From positions 213,679-277,678 of the forward strand of contig CAXMOM010000031.1 in NCBI GenBank assembly GCA_964195425.1: 64,000 nucleotides of DNA, given 5' to 3'. Positions within the stretch are counted from its first letter, which is position 1, and every line of letters begins with the position of its first letter. Positions 54,703 through 63,859 of this stretch are shown here, in pieces. Below the pieces are notes generated by a model that was not told the origin of the DNA, made no database searches, and worked only from the letters and a program-made list of their open reading frames with translations. Position numbers and translations under genes: made by a program. The stretch comes from Glaciecola sp964195425 (GTDB lineage: Bacteria; Pseudomonadota; Gammaproteobacteria; Enterobacterales; Alteromonadaceae).

Positions 54703-56115
54703 ATGATTTTTAACACGCCCATTTTCTTTTGGTTCTTTTGTATATTCATCGTCTTTTACGGCTTTGTATTTTTAAAACAAAAACCAAGAGTATATTTGAT
54801 ACTCATTGGCAGTCTTATTTTTTATGGGGCTTGGAACTATAGCTTTATTCCACTTTTGGTGGGCAGTGGTATTGCCGATTACTTTATTGCTCAAGCTATT
54901 TTTAAAGAAACCAACCAGCAGCGTAAAAAGTATTGGTTAACACTATCGCTAGTATTAAACCTAGGGTTATTAGGCATGTTCAAATATGCTGACTTTGTGT
55001 TGTTGTCGGTTGCAGATTTGCTATCCACCTTGGGTTATAACGCACCTATTAGCACCTTGTCTTGGGTCTTGCCTGTGGGTATTTCGTTTTACACATTTCA
55101 AAGCTTAAGTTACACCATTGATGTGTACCGCGGCGATATGAAACCACGCAAAGGGCTTGTAGAATTTGTCGCAGCGCTATCGTTTTTCCCACAGCTGGTA
55201 GCGGGCCCAATTCTTAGGGCTCGCCATATTCTGCCGCAAATGCATGCTATCTCGTTGCCACAATGGAGCGCGGTAAAACACGGTTTTTTGCTCATTACGG
55301 TGGGTCTAATTAAAAAAACCGGTGCCGATTTACTAGCGATACCGGCACAAGTGGCTTTTGATGCAACAGGGCCCGTTAGCACCTTGGAATTATGGACGGG
55401 CGTATTAGCCTTTGCAGGGCAAATCTATGGTGATTTTTCAGGCTATACAGACATGGCAATTGGCATTGCCTTAATACTCGGCTTCAATATACCACTCAAC
55501 TTTAGAGTGCCTTATTTTGCGGTTTCGCCGGTAGATTTTTGGCGCCGTTGGCATATCTCTTTGTCAACTTGGTTACGCGACTATGTATACATTTCATTAG
55601 GTGGTAATCGTAATAACAATCGCACTCGAAATGTCATTATTACAATGTTATTGGGCGGCTTATGGCATGGTGCAGCCTGGACCTTTATAGTGTGGGGTGC
55701 TTTTCATGGTGTCATCATTACAGCCACTCACTATTTAGGTAGCATGAAAATATTCGGCAATTTTAACCAGTCAAATTCAATCTTTATTAAATTACTTAAA
55801 TGGGCCATTACGTTCTACTTAGTAATAATAGGGTGGGTGTTTTTCCGTGCTACCGATTTAACATCGGCTTTTGAAATCTTAGTTAATTTACATACTTTAG
55901 GCTCGGATATCCCATTGGGTAATAATGCGCAATTTGTATTCGTACTCACCATTGTGTGGATTTTTGTGGTGCACATTATGGATTATGGTGTGATAAAAGG
56001 CGCCGACAAACTAGAGAACAAACCTTGGTTATTTTGGATATTAATGACCATAGGACAAGTATTATGTTTATTTATAGGAGCACCTAGCAGTGAATTCATC
56101 TACTTCCAGTTCTAG
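54703..56115 (+). CDS. MBOAT O-acyltransferase (AlgI/DltB-like)
   Basis: 470 residues with about ten membrane helices. The MBOAT signatures are present: SFYTFQSLSYTIDVYRG, DFWRRWHISLSTWLRDYVYI, and the catalytic His in LLGGLWHGAAWTF. Such proteins pass acetyl groups across the membrane for polysaccharide O-acetylation. It overlaps the next gene by 26 bases; that gene encodes an SGNH-type periplasmic protein, as in alginate- and exopolysaccharide-acetylation pairs. Confidence 0.92.
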   Translation: MIFNTPIFFWFFCIFIVFYGFVFLKQKPRVYLILIGSLIFYGAWNYSFIPLLVGSGIADYFIAQAIFKETNQQRKKYWLTLSLVLNLGLLGMFKYADFVLLSVADLLSTLGYNAPISTLSWVLPVGISFYTFQSLSYTIDVYRGDMKPRKGLVEFVAALSFFPQLVAGPILRARHILPQMHAISLPQWSAVKHGFLLITVGLIKKTGADLLAIPAQVAFDATGPVSTLELWTGVLAFAGQIYGDFSGYTDMAIGIALILGFNIPLNFRVPYFAVSPVDFWRRWHISLSTWLRDYVYISLGGNRNNNRTRNVIITMLLGGLWHGAAWTFIVWGAFHGVIITATHYLGSMKIFGNFNQSNSIFIKLLKWAITFYLVIIGWVFFRATDLTSAFEILVNLHTLGSDIPLGNNAQFVFVLTIVWIFVVHIMDYGVIKGADKLENKPWLFWILMTIGQVLCLFIGAPSSEFIYFQF

Positions 56116-57331
56116 CAAGAACATTAAAAAAAGTAACACAAATAACAAGCAAGTGTCATCGCGAAAGTTGTATTCGCATGTTGCCCTAAAACTGGGCGCG
56201 GTTATGGCTATAGCAATGCTTATCATTTATGGATATTTAACCGCAATGGGGGCAACGGGACAAGGAGTGTTCGGACGAGTAACCCAAGCGCGTGAAGCCA
56301 TGGCAAGGGTTGTAAAAGAGCCTAATGACTTAGTTATGTTTTATGGTTCTTCTATGACTCGCGCAGGGTTTTCCCCAAGAAAGTTTGATCGTGACCTTGC
56401 CGTAAAAGGCAAACAGGTGACTTCATTTAACTTTGGCTTTGGTGGTGTAAATCCGTATTTCCAAGACTTTTTATCTCGTCGAATTACCCAAGAGATGCAA
56501 CAAAACGACCGTCGTTTCAAATTAGTGATGATTGAATTCAACCCCTTTCAAGCTACAAATGCCCGATGGAATAGAGCAAAGCCTCAAGTAGACTCATTGC
56601 TAACCCTAGTGGCTTCAGATAAAGAATTGTTAGAAATAGCACAACAAGATATTACCCGTGGCGTGCGCCTATTTAACATTAAATATTTACGCGCGGGTAT
56701 ATCTGCAGAAATGATTACTACCTATTTTGCCTATGATATGTTTCCGCCAGAATCAACTATAATACACCGCGACAGTGAGGAAGTTAGAGCAGAGCAGCGA
56801 CGATTAGGACAAGAGGTCAGTAAACGCTTTGATCAAGATTATCCTAATTATGTAAATACACAGTGGAGCTATGAATGGCAGGGTGGGGGAACTATTCCAC
56901 AGGAGCGCCCGCCTGAAACACTCGCTTTGTTTGAAGAATATTACAACGCTAGTTTTACTGACGCTATGATGAAAAACGATAGACTTAGTCGCATAGCGTC
57001 TGCCGATATTGAAGAGCTACATTTTGAGCCTTTGCTGATTGAGCATTTCATAAATATTGTTAAGCAGTTTCAACGGGTATCTGACGAAGTTAAAGTGATC
57101 ATACTGCCAAAAAATTCAAAATGGATTACTACAACGCCCCAAGCGAATGAGCGCTTAGCGCAAGCAATCGCACAAATTGAGTCAGCAACTGGCATCACAA
57201 TAGATAACCATCAAGATATCCCCGAAATTACCACAGATATGTATCTCGACTCCACTCACCTTGCGAGATATAGAGGAGACGTAGCTTACACAGATTATCT
57301 TGTTAAGGAGTATGGGGGTTTGTTTGATTAA
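56090..57331 (+). CDS. SGNH-type periplasmic acyltransferase partner
   Basis: 413 residues. An N-terminal anchor helix (about 32-55) is followed by a large periplasmic domain. The serine block is MFYGSSMTRAGF (about residue 85), and the C-terminal DSTHLARYRG supplies the Asp-x-x-His of an SGNH hydrolase triad. It overlaps the MBOAT gene by 26 bases, so the two are translated together. It probably completes acetyl transfer to a glycan outside the membrane (inference); the glycan is unknown. Confidence 0.75.
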   Translation: MNSSTSSSSKNIKKSNTNNKQVSSRKLYSHVALKLGAVMAIAMLIIYGYLTAMGATGQGVFGRVTQAREAMARVVKEPNDLVMFYGSSMTRAGFSPRKFDRDLAVKGKQVTSFNFGFGGVNPYFQDFLSRRITQEMQQNDRRFKLVMIEFNPFQATNARWNRAKPQVDSLLTLVASDKELLEIAQQDITRGVRLFNIKYLRAGISAEMITTYFAYDMFPPESTIIHRDSEEVRAEQRRLGQEVSKRFDQDYPNYVNTQWSYEWQGGGTIPQERPPETLALFEEYYNASFTDAMMKNDRLSRIASADIEELHFEPLLIEHFINIVKQFQRVSDEVKVIILPKNSKWITTTPQANERLAQAIAQIESATGITIDNHQDIPEITTDMYLDSTHLARYRGDVAYTDYLVKEYGGLFD

Positions 57332-57650
57332 AGGGTTAAAGGTGTTTAGCCTGAGCTAAAAATTGAGCGGGACGCTTTCTAGTAACAAACGAGCGCTAGC
57401 GTAATTTGCGAACTGGTCCAATTAATTGCTTTCACTCGCGATTAGGGATTGGAACATATAGACCTTATGCCCTCGTTATGCATCTTAATTTAATTTTATT
57501 GATGGGTCTCTTGTCTATCGAGATTTTGGAAAATATGGCACTTTCCTGTAAAACTACACAAGTGATTAAATAAATAATATTAAGGTCATTTGATTTCTGT
57601 TATAAACTCATCACATGCATTAACATAAATCAAGAATGTTGAGAAAAAAA
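57332..57650. promoter_or_regulatory. Intergenic region before ridA
   Basis: About 320 bases without a gene. It marks the downstream end of the block that separates spoT from ridA-trmH and should hold the ridA promoter. I see no strong hairpin, repeat pair or insertion-element end at this junction. Confidence 0.4.
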
Positions 57651-58037
57651 ATGTCTAAATCAGTTATCCAAACCAGTAAAGCACCTGCTGCCATTGGCAC
57701 TTATAGTCAAGCCGTGAAAGCCGGTAATACGGTCTATTTATCGGGTCAAATTCCACTTGTGCCAAGCACTATGGAGATGGTTTCAGAAGATTTCGAAGCA
57801 CAAGCAGTGCAGGTGTTCGAGAATATGAAGGCGGTTGTTACAGCGGCCGGAGGCACTACTTCTCATTTAGTTAAAGTGAACATATTTTTAACGGACTTAG
57901 GTCAATTTGCTAAGGTGAATGAAGTAATGGCACGTTATTTTGATGAGCCATACCCAGCGCGCGCAGCCGTTCAGGTGAGTGCGCTTCCCAAAGGCTCGCA
58001 AATTGAAATTGACGCGGTCATGGTGTTGCCTGAATAG
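57651..58037 (+). CDS. ridA: RidA family enamine/imine deaminase
   Basis: 128 residues from the ATG at 57651 (GAGAAAAAA upstream); an ATG at 57636 would add five residues. It hydrolyses reactive 2-aminoacrylate-type enamines. Visible are APAAIGTYSQAVKAG, YLSGQIPLVP, the catalytic Arg in PARAAVQVSALP and EIDAVMV. It is fused in order with trmH, whose ATG follows its stop directly. Confidence 0.95.
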   Translation: MSKSVIQTSKAPAAIGTYSQAVKAGNTVYLSGQIPLVPSTMEMVSEDFEAQAVQVFENMKAVVTAAGGTTSHLVKVNIFLTDLGQFAKVNEVMARYFDEPYPARAAVQVSALPKGSQIEIDAVMVLPE

Positions 58038-58739
58038 ATGTCGCATTTACAATCAATGACGATGCAGCGCTACCACAAAATACGCGCCTTATTATCGAAA
58101 AGACAGCCCGACCTTACCTTGTTACTAGAAGAAGTGCATAAGCCGCATAATGTGTCTGCGATTATTCGGTCTGCCGATGCGGTGGGCGTGCATCGTATTC
58201 ATGCGGTGTGGGAAGAAAATACGCCGTTGCTAAGAGGTACAGCCATGGGCAGTCAAGTTTGGGTCGATATGCATCGTCACTCAAGCACTGAAAAAGCGAT
58301 AAAACATCTTAAGTCTGAAAACATGCAGGTGTTGGTTACGAACTTAGACGATACCGCGGTCGATTTTAGGGAAATAGACTACACCAAGCCCACGGCTATT
58401 GTGTTAGGACAAGAAAAAAGTGGCGCTACCGTCGATGCAATTGCCATGAGTGACCATTCCATTGTTATTCCAATGTTAGGTATGGTGCAATCACTCAATG
58501 TGTCGGTTGCGGCTGCTCTAATATTATATGAGGCTCAGCGCCAGCGTGATATCGCAGGCATGTACGAGCAGAATCGCCTTAGTGAAGCGGAAGCACAGCT
58601 GATATTATTTGAAGGTGGTTTTCCTGTATTACACGCTGTGTGCATAAAAAGAAAATTGCCTTTTCCCCTGGTCAATGACAGAGGTGAAATTGTAGCTAGT
58701 GATGAATGGTGGCAATCACTTCAATTTTCAGAGAAATAA
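58038..58739 (+). CDS. trmH: tRNA (guanosine-18-2'-O)-methyltransferase TrmH
   Basis: 233 residues from the ATG immediately after the ridA stop; an ATG at 58062 would match the usual N-terminus better. A SPOUT methyltransferase that modifies G18 in tRNA. RQPDLTLLLEEVHKPHNVSAI with the motif-1 NVSAIIRSADAVG, the VLGQEKSGAT loop and PMLGMVQSLNVSVAAALIL knot are complete, with the TrmH C-terminal extension. The recG gene that often follows trmH is absent here. Confidence 0.93.
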   Translation: MSHLQSMTMQRYHKIRALLSKRQPDLTLLLEEVHKPHNVSAIIRSADAVGVHRIHAVWEENTPLLRGTAMGSQVWVDMHRHSSTEKAIKHLKSENMQVLVTNLDDTAVDFREIDYTKPTAIVLGQEKSGATVDAIAMSDHSIVIPMLGMVQSLNVSVAAALILYEAQRQRDIAGMYEQNRLSEAEAQLILFEGGFPVLHAVCIKRKLPFPLVNDRGEIVASDEWWQSLQFSEK

Positions 58740-58852
58740 AGCGCAAATAATTGAAAGTTTTCATGCTTAAGTAAGGTCTAAATAAGCTAACGCAATACTT
58801 CCATCACTCTTGGATACGTAAATTACGTGCCACCAAATTAAGAGAACCTCAG

Positions 58853-59491
58853 ATGAAAAAAATGATACTAATTATACTATTGAGCATAGTTTCGCTGCAG
58901 GTATTTGCGGTAGATCGTACCCAAATAAGAGACAAAGCTGAAGATGTTACACCACTCTTAAATGGCGCAACCGTTCCTAACGTTACCGTTAAAACTGCTG
59001 ATGGTTCGCCCGTTAGTTTACAAGCCCTATTAATGCAAAAACCAGCGGTTATTGTTTTTTACCGCGGTGGTTGGTGCCCATATTGTTCGCGTCAACTTGC
59101 AGAACTAAAAGATATCGAAGCCGATTTAGTTGAAGAAGGTTATCAAATACTCGCAATATCGCCTGAAAGTGTTGAGAAGCTTCAATCACAAAAATTGGGA
59201 ACTGAGTTTGCCGCCCAATTGATTTCGGACGAAAGCTTAAATGCAATTAAAGCATTTGGTATAGGCTTTTATGTACCAAATGATACTCGCGCGCTTTACA
59301 AAGACCGCATGAATGTAGAGCTTACGAACGACGATTCTAAGCGAGCAGTATTGCCGGCTCCTTCCATCTTTATCACCAATACTGAAGGCCAAGTAGTGTT
59401 TAGCTACGTAAATCCTAATTTCAGGGTAAGGCCTTCTGCTGCTCTAGTATTAAGCGCTGCAAAATTAGTAAAAGCTACGCCGGCTGAATAA
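58853..59491 (+). CDS. Exported peroxiredoxin-like protein
   Basis: 212 residues with a signal peptide (cleavage FA-VDR near residue 19). An AhpC/TSA-type thioredoxin fold carries FYRGGWCPYCSRQLAEL, with both cysteines of a CxxC pair, and a distal SIFITNTEGQVVFSY. It is probably a periplasmic thiol peroxidase or a related redox protein. AGAGAACC precedes the ATG. Its stop lies 17 bases from the end of the convergent kinase remnant. Confidence 0.82.
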   Translation: MKKMILIILLSIVSLQVFAVDRTQIRDKAEDVTPLLNGATVPNVTVKTADGSPVSLQALLMQKPAVIVFYRGGWCPYCSRQLAELKDIEADLVEEGYQILAISPESVEKLQSQKLGTEFAAQLISDESLNAIKAFGIGFYVPNDTRALYKDRMNVELTNDDSKRAVLPAPSIFITNTEGQVVFSYVNPNFRVRPSAALVLSAAKLVKATPAE

Positions 59492-59507
59492 ATGTTTAGT
59501 GTGTACT

Positions 59508-60579
59508 TTACGATTGCAGCGGCATTGGTAAAGATAGTATGGCTTTTGCGCCCAGCACGGTTTGTGTGTTGGGCGCTATATTATTGACCAAACGCAAATC
59601 ACCGCCGTGATTTAAGGCAATTTGCCTACTTAGTGCCAAGCCAATGCCACAGCCTTGTTTCTTGGTGGTATAAAAAGGCACAAATAGGTTGTCGTGATTG
59701 CTAATGCCCGCTCCATCATCATTAACTTCAATATGAATTAATGTATCTTCTTGCCGCCAGCTTACTGTTATCTTCTTGTTGAATAAGCTGCGCTAAAGTT
59801 TCGCTAATAGAAGCTATAGATGTAAGAGAATTATTGATTTCATGGCTTAATACGCGCAAAAGTTTTGCCACGCTTGACGTTCTTCATCGCGTAAAATGTG
59901 CTGAATATCGGTAATGAAAATCAATGAATGCTGCTTACCTAGCTCAAAATAACTGTCGGTACGCACATACACTTTGCGTTTCTCATGGCCCAGTTCAAAC
60001 GTAGAAATCTTATTGATTGATTCAGCCAGTAATCCCTTGCAAGCCGATGGTCTTAATTGGCCAACCTTGAATAGATTCAAAGCGTTTCTTGAATAGACGT
60101 TCTGCGGCCAGATTCATTAAACTAATCGCATTGTTTTGGTCAGTGGCTACTATTGCTGCGTCTATCTGGCCTCTTACCTTTGTGAGTAATATCTGTTGTT
60201 CGCGAGTAATTAGGCTTTGTTTAGCTAGTTGAGCAGGCATTTTATTAAGCAGCTCATTGAAATCACTTATTGCGCCTTCAACATCTCTATTGTTTACGCG
60301 CAGGCTATAGTCGCCATGATAACATGGCTTCGACCAAATTTGTCGATGTGCGCAGTTGAAAAATGACTTGCTACCTAATTGCAAAAGCAGTGTAGGCCAC
60401 AATCACGCCAATAATGAATATCAGTAATATTTTAAATAAACCGACATATCGCTAAACCCAATAAAGCTAAAACAGATCAAAGCGGGCAGCGCACTGCCCC
60501 AAAGAGCGATTTTGACTAACTTGTCTTCAAAGGCAATTTTAGTGTGCACTAGTTTGCTAGATAATGTGGGTAAGGGCAT
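59508..60579 (-). pseudogene. NtrY-like sensor histidine kinase, broken
   Basis: From the ATG at 60579 the frame encodes a first membrane helix (about 28-45), then shifts near 60445 and continues as a second helix, HAMP-like linker and PAS-like domain (VRGQIDAAIVATDQNNAISL), an H box HEINNSLTSIASISETL near 59830, then a frameshift and a deletion of about 60-100 codons that removed the N box. The C-terminal remnant reads IHIEVNDDGAGI, PFYTTKKQG and GIGLALSRQ to 59510. Multiple shifts and the missing N box show a dead kinase. Its partner regulator is not next to it. Confidence 0.85.
59548..59576 (+). terminator. Strong hairpin inside the kinase remnant
   Basis: GCGCCCAGCAC at 59548-59558 pairs with GTGTTGGGCGC at 59566-59576 (one G-T pair), with a 7-base loop. 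No T-run follows on the plus strand. It could terminate peroxiredoxin transcription, or be an accident of the coding sequence. Confidence 0.4.
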
Positions 60580-61118
60580 ACGTAATTGTGGCTTATGTTA
60601 TAAGCGAGAAACCGTTTAAAACAGCCTTCTATAAATCGGCTTTTTATCGTTAGTTCTTAACAAGGTAATGAACAGCCAATTCTACTGTAGATTGACAATA
60701 AAGTTTCATACTTTGCGAGTCGTTGAGTCACTTTTAGGCACTAATAAAGCTACTTTCTCTATTTAAATATCATCCTTGAATAGGTGCTAGGGTAAATTAC
60801 GTCTGTATTAGAGACATAAATGTATCATACTTTTAGGCCCGAAATGACTGAAGCTGGCTATAAGAAAACACACAATTTTGCTATCAAACACCTTCTTATG
60901 ATCAGCCGACAACTCTAAAAAAGCCTGCCAAACTTTCATCCAAATAACTTACTTATGGGGGAAGCGTTGTTAGCATTGCAACAAATAGTTCAATATAAAC
61001 GACACCGACTGATAACATGATGCAGGTACAACTATTAATTTTATATTTTTAACAAGAGTATTTGCAAGCCCTTGTTTAGCAAGGAACAGTGTTTTGGCTC
61101 TCAAGCAGAGTGCTAAAA
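60580..61118. other. Intergenic stretch with no supportable gene
   Basis: About 540 bases between the kinase remnant and a small broken frame. No open frame with a ribosome site or recognised motif and no insertion-element end was seen on either strand. Confidence 0.4.
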
Positions 61119-61316
61119 ATGGCACAAGGCAAAAGCAACCTTTACAAAGAAATTGGCGGTGCGATAAGTCACATGGGCACTGTGGTTAGTGTTATCAAAG
61201 ACAGTAACGGTGACGTTATTGAGTGGGATATGTACGATGGGTAAAACCGAGACACGCACAACGGTGTTACCCGTCATAAGCCGGCTAAATCGGGACGTGC
61301 CAAACCCATTTGTTAG
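61119..61316 (+). pseudogene. Short broken reading frame of unknown family
   Basis: The frame from ATG 61119 reads MAQGKSNLYKEIGG, SHMGTVVSVIKDSNGD, VIEWDMYDG, a TAA at 61242-61244, then NRDTHNGVTRHKPAKSGRA to a TAG at 61314-61316. The continued protein-like sequence after the stop (balanced charge, Gly/Asp turns) suggests one broken gene. The His-Met-Gly-Thr-Val and Glu-Trp-Asp strands recall NlpC/P60 or CHAP-type folds, but I cannot assign it. It converges with the small frame at 61321-61446. Confidence 0.35.
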
Positions 61317-61320
61317 CCAT

Positions 61321-61446
61321 TTAAATAAAAATAAGCGGTCCGATATAAACCAAATAAGGCGATAAACACAGCAAAACGAGCGTACCAACGATAGCTAACA
61401 CGTACCACCAACTAAACGGATCATTCACTTCAGTTGCTGCTACCAT
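61321..61446 (-). CDS. Possible 41-residue single-helix membrane protein
   Basis: From the ATG at 61446, with GAGGAAAAT upstream, the frame encodes a short polar start (MVAATEVNDPF), a Trp-rich border (SWWYV), a hydrophobic helix (LAIVGTLVLLCLSPYLVYI) and a short end. The ribosome site, the positive-poor start and the clean helix make a real small protein plausible. I do not recognise a family. It lies between two broken genes. Confidence 0.45.
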   Translation of the reverse strand: MVAATEVNDPFSWWYVLAIVGTLVLLCLSPYLVYIGPLIFI

Positions 61447-61828
61447 ATTATTTTCCTCACACTATTAAAATTGTACTCTTAAGAAAGTGCGGCTAGGATT
61501 TCACGCTGACATATGCCAAACCCTTACTCACAAAAGTAATAAAGACGTTTTTATAATTAGAGTATATGCATAACAAAGGCTCGCATTATTGAAAAATGGA
61601 GCTGAAATAATATATGCTGATTTCATTAGGAATAAAGCTTGTTGCCAAGGCATGGTCAAATCTTGGTTGGGTGTAGGACTGATTTTCTTTTGCCAAAGAT
61701 AGATAACTATCAACTTTTAAGATATCAGTATTAAATATTTTTGATTAATATGTCAAAATGCAAGAATCAAAAATTTATTGTGAATAGAGTTCGGACGTTT
61801 TGTTCTTATATCGAAGTAGAGGCAACAG
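61447..61828. promoter_or_regulatory. Divergent intergenic region
   Basis: About 380 bases between the small membrane frame and the PhyH gene. A 61-codon minus-strand frame at 61528-61713 has no ribosome site or motif. The region is AT-rich and should hold the PhyH gene promoter; none could be placed with confidence. Confidence 0.35.
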
Positions 61829-62617
61829 GTGTTAATGGCAGACAAGCTAGGTCATTTGAATAGTAATTATGAGGATAAAGGTTACTTTGTTCTTAGAGAT
61901 TATTTTACAGCGTCTGAAATTTCATCACTTAGAAAAGTCATATTGAAATTTCATGAATTATGGAAACAAGACCATGAAGAATTCTATCAGCAGGAAGCTT
62001 TCAACTCTTCTTTAATTACCGGGAGTCAATACTTGGCGTGCGACGATCGGGTGAAGCTGTTTAATTTTATCAGTTCAAAAAAAATAATGGATATTGTCGA
62101 GTTGGTTATACCGACTAACCCAGCGTTTATGAATACCCAGTTATTTTTTAACCCCGTTAATCCGCAACAAAAAGATTTTTGGCATCGAGACTGTCAATAT
62201 GATCATGATGTTGAAGGGCAAAAAAAAGCCATTCAAGAAACACAAGTTCTGCACTTTCGAGTGCCTTTATTTGATGAACTCGGTATGGAGCTAGTGCCCC
62301 AAACGCACAAGCGGTGGGATAGTGATGAAGAATTTAATGTGCGACAAGAAGAAAAGGGAAGGGTGAGTAGTGAAGACCTCTGTACCGGTAAGAAAATTCA
62401 GTTAGCTGCGGGCGATTTGTTAGTTTTCTCGGCTGATATGATCCACCGTGGTTTATACGGGTTAGACAGGTTATCCTTGGATATTTTAGTTTTTGATCCG
62501 TCGACTAACTTTATTGACTATGTTGATGACGATTGTTTGCCGGATAGTTCGATGCTGAATAAAATCGACGATCCAAGACTATTTACCAATACTATACACT
62601 TAAAGTCTCTGAGCTAA
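61829..62617 (+). CDS. Phytanoyl-CoA dioxygenase (PhyH) family oxygenase
   Basis: 262 residues from a GTG at 61829 with AGAGG six bases upstream; an ATG at 61835 is an alternative. An Fe(II)/2-oxoglutarate oxygenase fold: GYFVLRDYFTASEISSLRKV at the start, the iron-binding HxD in FWHRDCQYD, the distal His in FSADMIHRGLYG and the 2-oxoglutarate-binding Arg in GLDRLSLDI. Substrate unknown; relatives hydroxylate lipids, osmolytes and secondary metabolites. Flanked by decayed genes, so it may be a lone cargo gene. Confidence 0.82.
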   Translation: MLMADKLGHLNSNYEDKGYFVLRDYFTASEISSLRKVILKFHELWKQDHEEFYQQEAFNSSLITGSQYLACDDRVKLFNFISSKKIMDIVELVIPTNPAFMNTQLFFNPVNPQQKDFWHRDCQYDHDVEGQKKAIQETQVLHFRVPLFDELGMELVPQTHKRWDSDEEFNVRQEEKGRVSSEDLCTGKKIQLAAGDLLVFSADMIHRGLYGLDRLSLDILVFDPSTNFIDYVDDDCLPDSSMLNKIDDPRLFTNTIHLKSLS

Positions 62618-62700
62618 ATTAAGAGATACAAAATCAAGAGTTTGCCTGAAAAGGGCTTGCATACATAACAATTAGCAGGCTGATAAATATTAAAGGCACT

Positions 62701-63030
62701 TTATTGAACTTTTCGTCTTAACTGGCGGAAACATAAAAAAAATGGAAAAAATCTTAAGCATTTCTTGCCCAACAGTAACGAATAAATTAGATAAAATTGC
62801 CAATACTCTACGTCTTCGATTATGTCAATTAAAACACGGTGGCCGTCCAACAAAAAACTCACCTGGGTCCGATTTAGTTCGATACGAATTGAATAATTAG
62901 CATCACGTTTCGCTCGTTGCTGATCCCACCATGCATCTATTGAGAACGCCAATAAAATACTGACAACGATAACAAATCCCTCAGCTACAAGACGTTTATA
63001 ATAAATTTTCGGTGTTAATTCACTTACGCG
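62701..63030 (-). pseudogene. Truncated membrane protein fragment
   Basis: The frame opens at 63030 directly after a stop and reads LTPKIYYKRLVAEGF, a membrane helix (VIVVSILLAFSIDAWWD) and DANYSIRIELNRTQVSFLLD, matching the N-terminus of DUF6090-type proteins that start 'E-x-LVI-x-x-x-VLLA-x-x-DQWW'. After about 85 residues the sequence turns into a Phe/Arg-rich tail (CLRFFPFFLCFRQLRRK) and stops. There is no clear start codon with ribosome site. A fragment of a protein normally two to three times longer. Confidence 0.5.
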
Positions 63031-63859
63031 CTAACTCGCCTATTCTCGATAATGCCACAATTTTGTGATTTGTTATTTAAAAGAATAAACGCTATACCTG
63101 ATCTATTCAACAGAGTAGGTTTGTGCGAATAAATAACGGTAACATACCTATTGGGATACCATCGAATATCCTTGAATCTGCAAATAGATATTTTAATCGT
63201 GTCAACGCCAGTGAAATAGACTATTCGTTGCAAACATATCAAACCGTAACCAGCATTTGCTTGTTTTTATTTAGTGTTGTCGGCTGTGACCATATTTCTT
63301 TAAATAATTGCATTGTGACCATTTGGGACACTTGGGCTGCTTTGTTGTCATTATCAAAAATAGTGAAATTACAAAGCAATTTTTCTCTACCCGAGTGCTT
63401 AGCAACGCGATTGTAGGTGCTTTAGTAACTGTGCAAGTTAATTAAAGTTTGAAACTCACACTAACATTATGAAACCGCTTTCAAGTGGTTTTGGCTTTAT
63501 GATTTGTTTGGTTAGCTAAATCATTCTTAACAACTATAAAGCACGATTAAACAATTGACAGAAAGTGCTGCTTAAGGAGACGGCCAGATTCTTTTTGATC
63601 ATTCCCGCTTTAATCTTATTGCGGATCGTCGAGCATGTATCTCCGACGGACGGCTCTACGGCAAAAGGAGACGTACGCTGTTCAAATAGGTATGAAAAAC
63701 TTTTGCCATAAGAAACCATTGAGATTGGAAATTTTGATGGGCTGTTGCATCTCCAAACCAGTCATTCAGCCAGTCGTTAATTACGCCTCTTTTTGCCACA
63801 CTTGTCTGCACACAATTCAAGGGTGAACGAATGTGCTAGCAGTGCAACTCAGTGAGTAG
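63031..63859. other. About 830 bases without a supportable gene, upstream of IS91-type frame
   Basis: Overlapping short frames on both strands (63123-63416 +, 63024-63242 -, 63534-63719 -, 63635-63826 +) show no motif or ribosome site. A weak hairpin (AACCGCTT/AAGTGGTT, 63470-63490) occurs. Being next to a transposase frame, this may contain the element's end, which I cannot define. Confidence 0.4.

Noticed and set aside
63123..63416. 97-codon plus-strand frame starting with GTG
   Set aside because: No ribosome site and no recognisable motif; neighbouring frames on the other strand are equally open.
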